The position numbers and the translations under genes were made by a program. Shown in pieces: positions 45,331 through 53,649 of a stretch of DNA of 64,000 nt (position 1 is its first letter; each line of letters begins with the position of its first letter). The notes under the pieces were generated by a model that worked only from the letters and a program-made list of their open reading frames with translations, was not told the DNA's origin and did not search any database. Origin of the DNA: Propionibacteriaceae bacterium (GTDB lineage: Bacteria > Actinomycetota > Actinomycetes > Propionibacteriales > Propionibacteriaceae); NCBI GenBank assembly GCA_030537675.1, contig JAUNVL010000002.1:44947-108946 (forward strand), read 5' to 3'.

Positions 45331-45714
45331 GTGGGTGACTCCAGTAGCGACCAGCCAGCCGTCGACGTGACCTCGCAACTGCTCGACGACGTTGCCGAGG
45401 AACTCAACGCCACCCACGAACGACTGGCCAGGGCCTACGCGGATGTGCAGGAGGTCACCAGCACCGCCATGGACATCGCCCTGCGGTTGGACGCCTCCGA
45501 GAAGACGCTCGTGGAGACGTTGGAGGAACTGAGGCAGGTGCGCGACGTCGAGTTGGCGGAAGTCCTTGCGCTCTCGGCCGAGCGGGCGGACACGATCTCC
45601 CGGCAGGCTGACTACATCACGCGACTGCGTACCCAAGTCCGGCATCCGCTGCGCATCCTCGCGAAAAGGGTTCTCAGCCCTGTCCTCAAGAAACGTGGGG
45701 ACGGGCACCAGTGA
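45331..45714 (+). CDS. Small coiled-coil protein heading the polysaccharide operon
   Basis: 127 aa, not recognised. Residues about 15-95 are a heptad-like helix rich in Leu, Glu and Ala, followed by a short basic tail (LRTQVRHPLRILAKRVLSPVLKKR, in parts) that could bind membrane or nucleic acid. There is no signal peptide or membrane helix. The GTG start follows a TATACT box by 6 nt. Its stop overlaps the next gene (GTGA), so it is translated together with a glycosyltransferase. It may act as a scaffold for the enzymes or a length-control helper, but this is inference only. Confidence 0.65.
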   Translation: MGDSSSDQPAVDVTSQLLDDVAEELNATHERLARAYADVQEVTSTAMDIALRLDASEKTLVETLEELRQVRDVELAEVLALSAERADTISRQADYITRLRTQVRHPLRILAKRVLSPVLKKRGDGHQ

Positions 45715-46889
45715 CGGCCGGGCCCGCCCTTGTCCGACGAGCGCTGTCGGCCCCGCTGGACTACGTACTGCTCTGCCCCGCGTACCCCAGCCACGGCCGC
45801 AGCGGAGGGGAGTTCATCCGCACCAGGGTGGAGGCCTACTGCAACGCCGGACTTCGCGGTGCCGTCGTCGAGTACGCGACCGGGACGCAGGACGCCACCG
45901 TGGAGGCCGACGAGATGGTCACCGTCATTCGGCTGCCCGCGCCGTCGCTGCCTGACGTGGTGGAAGTGGTGGGTCGCAGGCAGTATCCCGTCCTTGCGCA
46001 CTCGCCGACGCCGGAAGCCCAGGACCTTCTTCGGGACAAGGTGGCGGGGGAGCGTCTGACGTTCTGGTTCCATGGATATGAGGTCCGTGACCACCGTCGG
46101 CTGTACGGCAACTACTCGAGCCGGGAGGCCCCCCGGTACGGGCTACTCCTTCGACCACCGCAACCCGCCATGGAGGCGGCCGCCCGAACGTTTCGGGATC
46201 CCCGGGTCACCAAGGTGTTCGTCTCCGGCTTCCAGATGCGTGCATCGGAGTTCGACGTGGGTGCAGAAGTCGACAACGGTGTGGTCATCCCCAACCACAT
46301 CGACGGGGAGAGTTTCAGGTACAGGAACCGGGGGGCCGCGGACGCGAGATCAATCCTGCTGATGCGCAGTTTCAGGGCTCGCAACTACGGCAATGACATC
46401 GCACTGCGGGCCATCGAACACCTGAGCGCGCGCGCCGGCTTCAGTGACCTGCAGTTCACCATCAGGGGCTTCGGGGCACTATTCGAGGCTGAGACCGCCG
46501 GCCTGTTCAGGTACGAGAACGTCGACATCGTCCAGCGCTACTCCACACCTGTCGAGATGGCCGCCGCGCACTACAGCCACGGCGTGTTCCTGTGCCCCAG
46601 CAGGTACGACACGCAGGGGGTGATGCTCGGGGAGGCCATGGCGAGCGGGATGGTGTGCGTCACCAACCGGGTGGCCGCCATCCCCGAGTTCACGGACGAG
46701 ACCTGCAGCCTCCTGGTCAAACCGGATGATCCCCTGTCGTTTGCCGAAGCCATCTGGGCTCTGGTGGAGAATCCGCACGTCCTCGCAGGATTCTCCCGGA
46801 GGGCTGCGGCACGCGTGCGGAGCCAATGCGGCTACGACGCGACGATCGCACGAGAACTCGAACTCATCCGCAACGGGAGCGTGCTGTGA
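45711..46889 (+). CDS. Glycosyltransferase, GT4-like
   Basis: 392 aa. The N-terminal half resembles a GT-B fold with LLCPAYPSHGRSGGEF and FWFHGYEVRD. The C-terminal half has FLCPSRYDTQGVMLGEAMASG, the nucleotide-sugar-binding EX7E-type region of GT4 enzymes, and a typical LLVKPDDPLSFAEAI. The retaining sugar donor is unknown. GTG start inside the stop of the coiled-coil gene; its own stop overlaps the next gene (GTGA). It belongs to the first polysaccharide operon. Confidence 0.82.
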   Translation: MTAGPALVRRALSAPLDYVLLCPAYPSHGRSGGEFIRTRVEAYCNAGLRGAVVEYATGTQDATVEADEMVTVIRLPAPSLPDVVEVVGRRQYPVLAHSPTPEAQDLLRDKVAGERLTFWFHGYEVRDHRRLYGNYSSREAPRYGLLLRPPQPAMEAAARTFRDPRVTKVFVSGFQMRASEFDVGAEVDNGVVIPNHIDGESFRYRNRGAADARSILLMRSFRARNYGNDIALRAIEHLSARAGFSDLQFTIRGFGALFEAETAGLFRYENVDIVQRYSTPVEMAAAHYSHGVFLCPSRYDTQGVMLGEAMASGMVCVTNRVAAIPEFTDETCSLLVKPDDPLSFAEAIWALVENPHVLAGFSRRAAARVRSQCGYDATIARELELIRNGSVL

Positions 46890-48580
46890 GGTTGCACACC
46901 CCGGTGGTCATCTCCAACGACGAGGCGGTGCTGGCCGTCGCACAGGCGCGCGGATGGAAGATCCTGCGCCACGACGGTACCGACATCTGGTTCCCCACCG
47001 GCAGTGCGGTCACGCCCGAGCCGGCGATGCATCTCCAGGGGTTCTCTGCCAGGCTGCCGTTCGTCAACGGCTGGACGGACGTGCTGCGCTTCATCGCCAG
47101 CCAGGCGCACAACCCGTTGCTGATCGTGGAGGTGCACCATCCGCTCAGCGAGTTCGCCCTGTGGGCGCAGCGGGTTCACGGCTGGCCACACGGAGTTCTC
47201 ATCGCGGACAGGCTGCCCGTGCTCGGCGTTGATGAACTTGCTCGGGTCAGCACTGCCGAAGGTTTCTTCTTCCCGAAGGAACTCCAGCGAAGCGACGTGG
47301 AGAACACCTGGCCGGGACTGGTGCTGGAGCTTCCCAGCACCCCGCTGCTCCCGGTGGTTCGCCACGAGCAGCCCGGGGTGGCCCGGCGCAAAACCGGTGT
47401 CACTCGTGTCCTGCTCGTCGCCTACTTCGCAGGGCGCTTCAGGGGGGTCGGTGCACAACGGCCCAATTACTGGTTCGAGGAGATGGAGAGGCTTTCCGGC
47501 GGTGCTGTGAGCGTCGACATCGCCGTCGGTGTTCCGTGGCCAGATGCCCCGGAACGGGTCCACCACGTTCCGGACCTCGGCTCCGCGTCCGTGGTCACGG
47601 GACAGCCCCTGGAGCAGTGGGCCATCACCGCCCAGCAACTCAGTGCGGCGAATGCGTTGTCCCACACGCAGGTGGGCGTGTTCTGGGCGGCAGCCCTCGA
47701 GGAGTACTTCGAGGCGAGGCACGACCATTACGACGTCGTCATCATCACCGGCAACCCCTTCGGTTACTTCGAGTTCGCTCGCTATGCCAAACGACGCTGG
47801 TATGCGGCGACCATCCTCGACTACCGGGACCCCTTGACGATGAACCCGCGGGTCGATTTCACCCCGACGGCAAAGAATGTGGCCCGCCATGTGGAAATTG
47901 GATGGAACCACATGGCCGACGCGGTGACGTCGGTGAATGAACGTTGCGCCGAATGGGTGCAGGGCGATCCCGACCTCAGGGTCGAGGTGATTCGTAACGG
48001 TTTCGACGAGCGAGTGGGTCTGCCGGAAATTCTTCCGAGGAAAGAGGGACCTATACGGTTCGTCCACGCGGGACAGTTCTACGTTGTTTCCCCACCCGAT
48101 GGGCTCATCAAGGCCATTGCGGAATGCGAAGCAGAGTTCCATCAGGTGGGAGGGGTGCTCGCTCAGCACTCCGGCGCGGTGACCAACCATGGAATGGTTT
48201 CCCGGTCCGATGTCGTCGAACTGCTGGCCACGATGGATTGTGGAGTCACCTTCTCCTCGGAGACGGGGTTTGAAACACCCACGAAGGTGTTTGATTACCT
48301 TGCAGCCGGACTGGACGTGATGGTGCTGTACCGCGGCAATCCAGAGACCAGCGCTCTGGCAAGCATGTTGGTCGGGGTCGAAGGCGTCCACTGGGTGGAG
48401 GACAGCACGGAGGCGATCACTGCTTTCCTGTCGCTCTACAGGAATCCGACCAGGCACGATGACGCCACGCGCCGCCTCCGGTTCGCCAGGAAGACCTCGA
48501 CCCTCCAACTGGTGGATCTCGTCAAGGAGTTGGGCGACCACTCATTCCAGCTCCCCCTGCACGATTCTGAACCGGAGTGA
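46886..48580 (+). CDS. Large glycosyltransferase-like protein
   Basis: 564 aa. The C-terminal part (about 340-560) looks like a GT-B acceptor and donor domain: TSVNERCAEW, VEVIRNGFDE, RFVHAGQFYV, and GFETPTKVFDYLAAG, which is the usual donor-site block. The first 160 residues form an extra N-terminal domain of unknown role (VVISNDEAVLAVAQARGWK). The GTG at 46886 overlaps the previous stop, with GGGAG upstream; an earlier ATG at 46826 lies inside the upstream gene. Last gene of the operon, facing the convergent sugar transferase gene. Confidence 0.75.
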   Translation: MRLHTPVVISNDEAVLAVAQARGWKILRHDGTDIWFPTGSAVTPEPAMHLQGFSARLPFVNGWTDVLRFIASQAHNPLLIVEVHHPLSEFALWAQRVHGWPHGVLIADRLPVLGVDELARVSTAEGFFFPKELQRSDVENTWPGLVLELPSTPLLPVVRHEQPGVARRKTGVTRVLLVAYFAGRFRGVGAQRPNYWFEEMERLSGGAVSVDIAVGVPWPDAPERVHHVPDLGSASVVTGQPLEQWAITAQQLSAANALSHTQVGVFWAAALEEYFEARHDHYDVVIITGNPFGYFEFARYAKRRWYAATILDYRDPLTMNPRVDFTPTAKNVARHVEIGWNHMADAVTSVNERCAEWVQGDPDLRVEVIRNGFDERVGLPEILPRKEGPIRFVHAGQFYVVSPPDGLIKAIAECEAEFHQVGGVLAQHSGAVTNHGMVSRSDVVELLATMDCGVTFSSETGFETPTKVFDYLAAGLDVMVLYRGNPETSALASMLVGVEGVHWVEDSTEAITAFLSLYRNPTRHDDATRRLRFARKTSTLQLVDLVKELGDHSFQLPLHDSEPE

Positions 48581-48618
48581 TGGTGAACTCTCGTCCGGGA
48601 ACCAACGGTGCGTGAGGC

Positions 48619-49209
48619 TCAGCGGGCGATGGCCGCGAAGGTGCGCATGATGAGGACCAGGTCTCCCAGGAAACTGCGGTGCGCCACGTACTCGCGATAC
48701 ATCTCGACCTTGCGGGGCAGGATGACCTCGACGTAGTGCCGTTCAGGATCCTCGGCTGCGGCAAGTTCTTCCTGTTCGTGGCGGAAGACGATGGCTGCGG
48801 GGTCGGAGATCCCGGGACGGACACTGAGGATCTCGCGACGGGCTTCGTCCCCCCACATCTCGACGTAGCGGGGCACTTCGGGCCGGGGACCCACCAGGGA
48901 CATCTCACCGGCAACGACGTCGATGAGTTGGGGGAGTTCGTCGAGTTTGGATGCGCGGAGAAATCGTCCCACCGGAGTGATGCGGTCATCGGTGGCACTG
49001 GTGACCAGTGAGCCTGAGTTGGCCACGCGCATGGAGCGGAACTTGTGGATCCGGAAGATCTCACCGTCCTTGCCGACACGCTCCTGCCGGAAGAACACCG
49101 GTCCGCGGTCGTGCAGCATGACGGCGAGGCTGACCGCCAGGAACACCGGGCTCAGTATCACCAGTCCGGCCGCGGAGGCCACCAGATCGAAGCTTCGCTT
49201 GAGATCCAT
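48619..49209 (-). CDS. PglC-like initiating sugar-phosphate transferase
   Basis: 196 aa monotopic phosphoglycosyl transferase of the small type. It moves a sugar phosphate from UDP-sugar to undecaprenyl phosphate and begins repeat-unit assembly. The N-terminus KRSFDLVASAAGLVILSPVF forms the re-entrant helix, and FRQERVG, FRIHKFRSM, SKLDELPQL and MSLVGPRPE are the signature blocks. The Asp-Glu catalytic pair is in LDELPQ. It follows the aminotransferase gene by only 2 nt on the minus strand, so the pair is co-transcribed. Confidence 0.94.
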   Translation of the reverse strand: MDLKRSFDLVASAAGLVILSPVFLAVSLAVMLHDRGPVFFRQERVGKDGEIFRIHKFRSMRVANSGSLVTSATDDRITPVGRFLRASKLDELPQLIDVVAGEMSLVGPRPEVPRYVEMWGDEARREILSVRPGISDPAAIVFRHEQEELAAAEDPERHYVEVILPRKVEMYREYVAHRSFLGDLVLIMRTFAAIAR

Positions 49210-49211
49210 CG

Positions 49212-50360
49212 TCAGCCCAGGATCGCGCGGACGGCCGAGACGACACGTCCGATCTCCTCGTCGGTCATGGCGGAGAAGATGGGCAGGCTGCAGGTCCTGA
49301 GGAACTCGGCACTGGCCACGGGGAAGTCGGACTCACTGAGCTTGTAGGTGTCACGCCAGAAGGTGAGGAGGTGCAGGGGGATGAAGTGCACGGAGGTGCC
49401 CACCCCCGCCTCGGCCATCAACTCGATGAAGCGGTCGCGTCCCACCGGGGCATCGCTCGTCAGGCGCAGGTTGTAGAGGTGCCAGGCGTGGCTTGACCCC
49501 GCGGGTGCATGGGCGGGAAGTGTCACAGGAAGGTCGGCGAACGCGGCGTCGTAACGCTCGGCGATGGCATTTCGTCGTGCCACCATTTCCGGCGTGCGCT
49601 CCAACTGGACGCGGCCCATGGCGGCGGCGGTGTCGGTGAGGTTGTACTTGTAGCCGGCGGCGACGACGTCGTACTGCCAGCTCGGCTTGGTGGAGGAGTA
49701 ACGGTCGAAGACGTCCTTGTTGATCCCGTGCAGCCGCATGGTGCGCATGCGTGCCGCAAGTTCTGCATCCGGGGTCACGATCATCCCGCCCTCGCCCGTG
49801 GTCATCGTCTTGGTGGCATAGAAGCTGTAGACGGTGGCCTCGTGACCATGGGCGCCGATGAGCGTGCCCTCGTTGAGCGTCGGGAAGGCGTGGGCGGCAT
49901 CCTCGATGACGGCGAGGTTGTGGGTGCGGGCGAAGTCGCTCAGTGCGCCATCGGGGACGCCGAGCCCTGCATAGTGAACAGGCGCGATGGCCACCGTGCG
50001 GGGCGTGACCTTGCGGGCCGCATCCTCGAGATCGATACACAGGGTGTGCTCGTCGACATCGACCAGCACGGGATCTCCGCCCAGGTAGTGCACGGCCTCC
50101 GCGGTGGAGGTGAAGGTCCACGTGGGTACCAACACCTCGGTTCCCGGACCAACCCCCAGAGCCTCGAAAGCCAGGTGGAGCCCGGCGGTGGCGGAGTTGA
50201 CGGCCACCGCATGGGCATCCACGCCGACGAAAGCCATGAACTCCTTCTCGAACGCGGCTGCGTTCTGGCCGGTGGTGAGCCAACCAGACCTCATGGCGGT
50301 GGCCACGGCCTCAATCTCGGCCTCGGTGATATCGGGGCGCGCGAAAGGGAGGAAATCCAT
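49212..50360 (-). CDS. DegT/DnrJ/EryC1-family aminotransferase (PglE-like)
   Basis: 382 aa PLP enzyme that aminates a 4-keto-6-deoxy nucleotide sugar. The PLP lysine is in FYATKTMTTGEGG (near residue 188). PLP phosphate contacts lie around NSATAGLH and the Asp in IEDAAHAF. The start MDFLPFARPDI is typical. It lies directly opposite the PglF-like dehydratase, which makes its likely substrate, and upstream of the PglC-like transferase. Together they suggest a bacillosamine- or FucNAc4N-type first sugar. No acetyltransferase (PglD) is present. TAGGCT ends 6 nt before the ATG. Confidence 0.93.
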   Translation of the reverse strand: MDFLPFARPDITEAEIEAVATAMRSGWLTTGQNAAAFEKEFMAFVGVDAHAVAVNSATAGLHLAFEALGVGPGTEVLVPTWTFTSTAEAVHYLGGDPVLVDVDEHTLCIDLEDAARKVTPRTVAIAPVHYAGLGVPDGALSDFARTHNLAVIEDAAHAFPTLNEGTLIGAHGHEATVYSFYATKTMTTGEGGMIVTPDAELAARMRTMRLHGINKDVFDRYSSTKPSWQYDVVAAGYKYNLTDTAAAMGRVQLERTPEMVARRNAIAERYDAAFADLPVTLPAHAPAGSSHAWHLYNLRLTSDAPVGRDRFIELMAEAGVGTSVHFIPLHLLTFWRDTYKLSESDFPVASAEFLRTCSLPIFSAMTDEEIGRVVSAVRAILG

Positions 50361-50564
50361 GAATCGAGCCTAGCACCGGGCCGCGATCGGCCTTTCGGAT
50401 GAGTCGCCGGGCCCGTCCCCGCTGTGGTGAGGATGCACGGCCTCGTGTGAGGTGGTGCCGTGCCCCCTCCGTCCGCATGGGAGGCCGGCAGCGCGGCGCG
50501 CCGTCTTCCGCGCAGGGCCTGCGCGATAGACTCGGGGGTCGTGTCACCGTCCACAGGAGGTCCC
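50361..50564. promoter_or_regulatory. Divergent promoter region between aminotransferase and dehydratase genes
   Basis: On the minus strand TAGGCT (50372-50367) is the leaderless -10 box of the aminotransferase. On the plus strand TAGACT (50527-50532) is the likely -10 of the dehydratase, giving a leader of about 25 nt that includes AGGAGG (50555-50560). Confidence 0.5.
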
Positions 50565-52421
50565 TTGCCTGCCATCAATGCCCGAACAGGACTCCTGCGC
50601 ACGGGGCTGGCCCTCTGGGATGGTCTGTCCTGGGCACTGGCAGCACTCGCTCTTGTCGTGGCCCGCTACAGCTTCGCTCTCAGTGGCCCGGAAGCACGAT
50701 TCGTCTTTCAGTACGCTGCCGCGGCCCTCGTGCTGCAGATCTCCATCGGTGTGATCAGCAAGCTCTACCGTGGCCGTCACAGCGTGGCCTCCTTCGAGGA
50801 ATCGGTGCTGCTCGCCATCATCACCCTGGGAGTCGGCCTGTTCCTCGGGATCGTGTCCGCCCTGTTCGCCACCCCCGGATATCCGCGGGTGGTGACCTTC
50901 ACGGTGCCGTTGGCAGCTTTGGTGCTGATGGCAGCCGGCCGGTTCCTGTTCCGGACCCTGACGCGCAATACCCGCCATGCCACCGACACCGAGCCCGTGC
51001 TGGTCTATGGGGCAGGCCTCGCGGGAGCCCAGCTGGGCCGGTTGCTTGCCAGCGATCCGGATGCGCCCTTCGAGATCGTCGGTTTCATCGACGACGACCC
51101 CGCCAAGAGCAACTTGCATCTGTCCGGAGCCAAGGTGCTGGGCGGCCGGGACAAACTGGCGTCCGAAGCCCTGGCCAGGGGAGTGTCCACGGTGGTCGTG
51201 GCCATTCAAACAGCAGATCGAGCAGTCATGCGCGAGATCTCACGGGTGACGGAGGATGCGGGGCTGACCACGCTCGTGATGCCTCCAACGCGTGAGTTGA
51301 TCTCAGGCCGAGCCGCATTGTCCGACTTGCACCAACTGGACGTCACAGACCTGCTGGGGCGGGCGCAGATTCATACCAATCTGGGCGAGATCGCCGACTA
51401 CCTTGCTGGCAAAGTGGTTCTGGTCACCGGCGCTGGCGGATCCATCGGCTCGGAGATCGCCCGCCAGGTGTACGGCTTCGGCCCCAAGGAACTGGTGATG
51501 CTCGACCGCGACGAGTCGGGCCTGCACGGGACCCAGTTGTTGATCTTCAACCAGGGTCTCCTGGACACCCCCAACATGGTGCTGTGCGACATCCGCGACG
51601 CCGAGGCACTGGACAAGGTCTTCCAGGACCACAAGCCCGAGGTGATCTTCCACACCGCCGCGCTGAAGCACCTGCCGATGCTGGAGCAGTACCCGCTCGA
51701 GGGGTGGAAGACCAACACCCTCGGCACCCTCAATCTGCTGCGGGCTGCCGAGAAACATGGCGTGGAGAGGTTCGTCAACATCTCCACCGACAAGGCCGCC
51801 GACGCCACCAGCGTGCTGGGCAAGACCAAGCGCCTGGCCGAGGAACTCACCGCCCACTTCGCCCTCACCACCGGGCGGACATGGCTGTCCGTGCGGTTCG
51901 GCAATGTGCTGGGTTCGCGCGGGTCGATGCTGCACACGTTCACCCGACAGATCGAGGCCGGGGGCCCGCTGACTGTCACCCACCCCGACATCACCCGGTA
52001 CTTCATGACCATTCCTGAAGCCTGCGAGCTGACCATCCAGGCCGGGGCCGTCGGTCAGCCTGCCGATGTGCTGGTGTTGGACATGGGTGAGCCCGTCAAC
52101 ATTCTTGACGTCGCCAAGGGGCTGATCGCACGTTCCGGGAAGAAGATCGACATCATGTTCACGGGGTTGCGCCCCAACGAGAAGATGCACGAGGTGTTGT
52201 TCAGTGACGACGAGGAGCGCACCGCCACAGGACACGAACTCATCAGTCGGGTGAGCGTCCCGCCCCTGGACCCGGCCGAACTGGACCAGGTCGACGGCTC
52301 GGACCCGGAGTCGATGTCGCGCCTGACCCAGCAGCAACACGGCGCCGCAGCTTCCCTGCGTGCCCTCAAGGAAGCTGCGGCTGGTCTGGATGGGATCAGC
52401 CTCCACCGTCCGAAGGGCTGA
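50565..52421 (+). CDS. PglF/FlaA1-like nucleotide-sugar 4,6-dehydratase, membrane-bound
   Basis: 618 aa. Four N-terminal hydrophobic helices (about 10-130) are followed by a first Rossmann domain (VYGAGLAGAQLGRLL) and the SDR dehydratase domain with VTGAGGSIGSEI and STDKAADATSVLGKTKRLAE. It converts UDP-GlcNAc to the 4-keto-6-deoxy sugar used by the DegT enzyme opposite. The TTG at 50565 is chosen because AGGAGG lies 4 nt upstream and the -10 box fits; a GTG at 50541 sits at the predicted transcription start. The next gene starts 2 nt after its stop. Confidence 0.9.
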   Translation: MPAINARTGLLRTGLALWDGLSWALAALALVVARYSFALSGPEARFVFQYAAAALVLQISIGVISKLYRGRHSVASFEESVLLAIITLGVGLFLGIVSALFATPGYPRVVTFTVPLAALVLMAAGRFLFRTLTRNTRHATDTEPVLVYGAGLAGAQLGRLLASDPDAPFEIVGFIDDDPAKSNLHLSGAKVLGGRDKLASEALARGVSTVVVAIQTADRAVMREISRVTEDAGLTTLVMPPTRELISGRAALSDLHQLDVTDLLGRAQIHTNLGEIADYLAGKVVLVTGAGGSIGSEIARQVYGFGPKELVMLDRDESGLHGTQLLIFNQGLLDTPNMVLCDIRDAEALDKVFQDHKPEVIFHTAALKHLPMLEQYPLEGWKTNTLGTLNLLRAAEKHGVERFVNISTDKAADATSVLGKTKRLAEELTAHFALTTGRTWLSVRFGNVLGSRGSMLHTFTRQIEAGGPLTVTHPDITRYFMTIPEACELTIQAGAVGQPADVLVLDMGEPVNILDVAKGLIARSGKKIDIMFTGLRPNEKMHEVLFSDDEERTATGHELISRVSVPPLDPAELDQVDGSDPESMSRLTQQQHGAAASLRALKEAAAGLDGISLHRPKG

Positions 52422-52422
52422 T

Positions 52423-53649
52423 GTGAGAGTCCTCTACATCGACCACTACGCGGGGTCGCCGACCGCCGGGATGGAATACCGGCCCCACGCCATGGCCGTT
52501 GAATGGGCCCGGTTGGGGGTCGAGACCACCATCGTTGCCGGCACCTTCAGCCATCTTCGCAAACGCAACTTTCCCGATGCCGTGCCGGGACGGCCCTACG
52601 ACATCGACGGCGTGGAGTTCCGGTTCCTGCCCACCCGCACCTACGAGGGCAATGGGGTGGGCCGAGTCCTCAGCATGGTGGAGTTCGTCGGACGGGGGTG
52701 GCTGGCCGCCGCTCGGATCGCCAGGGAGCTGGAACCCGATGCCGTGATCTCGTCATCGACGTACCCCTTCGACACCTACTTCGCCCAGCGGGTCGCGGCG
52801 CTCTCCGGTGCGGTTCTCGTCCACGAGGTCCATGACCTGTGGCCGATGACACCCATCGAGCTGGGTGGAAACTCCCCGCGACACCCCTTGATGTGGGCGA
52901 TGGCCGTGGCCGAGAAGTCCGCCTATCGCAACAGCGACGCGGTGGTCTCGATTCTTCCCAATGTCGAACCCCACGTGCGTGGTCTGGGGATCGGCACTCC
53001 CGTGATCCCGATCCCCAACGGTATTGATCCGGACACTGGTGGCCAGCCGGCCGATGACGCCTTCGTCGAGTTGGTCGACGGCCTGCACAGCAGCGGCCGC
53101 AAGGTGATCGGCTATGCCGGGGGCATGACCCATGCGAACGCCATGGACGATTTCATCGAGGCCATGGGCCATCTGAGCGAGGAGCCCGTCACGGCAGTGC
53201 TCATCGGCGATGGGTTGTTCCGGCGGGAACTGGAAGCGAGGGCCGCGGCACTCGGAGCCCAGGTGCTCTTCTTCGGCATGATGCCCAAAGCGCAGGTGCA
53301 TGATGCCCTGAGCCGTTGCGACGCCCTGTACATCGGCTCGAAGGCGAGCCCGCTGTATGAGTTCGGGGTCTCCGCCAACAAGATCTTCGACTACATGTTG
53401 ACCGGGGTGCCGATCGTCAACGCGTTCGCATCCGAACACTCGCCGATGGTCTACGCGGATTGCACCGTGCGGGCCGATGCCGAGAACCCACGAGACATTG
53501 CCCGAGCCATCCAGGCGGCTGTTGACCTCCCCACCGACACCCGACGCCAGATCGCCGAGGCCTCCACCGCCTGGGTGCGTGAGCATCACGCACTGTCCGT
53601 GTTGGCCAGCGAATTTCTTGAGGTGTTGTCACACCGTGACAGAGTCTGA
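52423..53649 (+). CDS. Glycosyltransferase, GT4-like
   Basis: 408 aa GT-B enzyme. HYAGSPTAGMEYRPH is the N-terminal substrate loop, VHEVHDLWPMTP is the usual second block, and IPNGIDPD plus YEFGVSANKIFDYMLTGVP form the donor site. It resembles WbuB-like enzymes that act after a 6-deoxy amino sugar has been placed. The GTG at 52423 has GAAGGG 7 nt upstream and almost touches the dehydratase stop. Its end overlaps the Wzy-like gene by 14 nt. Confidence 0.85.
   Translation: MRVLYIDHYAGSPTAGMEYRPHAMAVEWARLGVETTIVAGTFSHLRKRNFPDAVPGRPYDIDGVEFRFLPTRTYEGNGVGRVLSMVEFVGRGWLAAARIARELEPDAVISSSTYPFDTYFAQRVAALSGAVLVHEVHDLWPMTPIELGGNSPRHPLMWAMAVAEKSAYRNSDAVVSILPNVEPHVRGLGIGTPVIPIPNGIDPDTGGQPADDAFVELVDGLHSSGRKVIGYAGGMTHANAMDDFIEAMGHLSEEPVTAVLIGDGLFRRELEARAAALGAQVLFFGMMPKAQVHDALSRCDALYIGSKASPLYEFGVSANKIFDYMLTGVPIVNAFASEHSPMVYADCTVRADAENPRDIARAIQAAVDLPTDTRRQIAEASTAWVREHHALSVLASEFLEVLSHRDRV

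Noticed and set aside
47880-48320. A locally more AT-rich stretch inside the large glycosyltransferase as a sign of transfer
   Set aside because: The change is slight by eye and falls within a gene that continues in frame. A codon-usage calculation would be needed.
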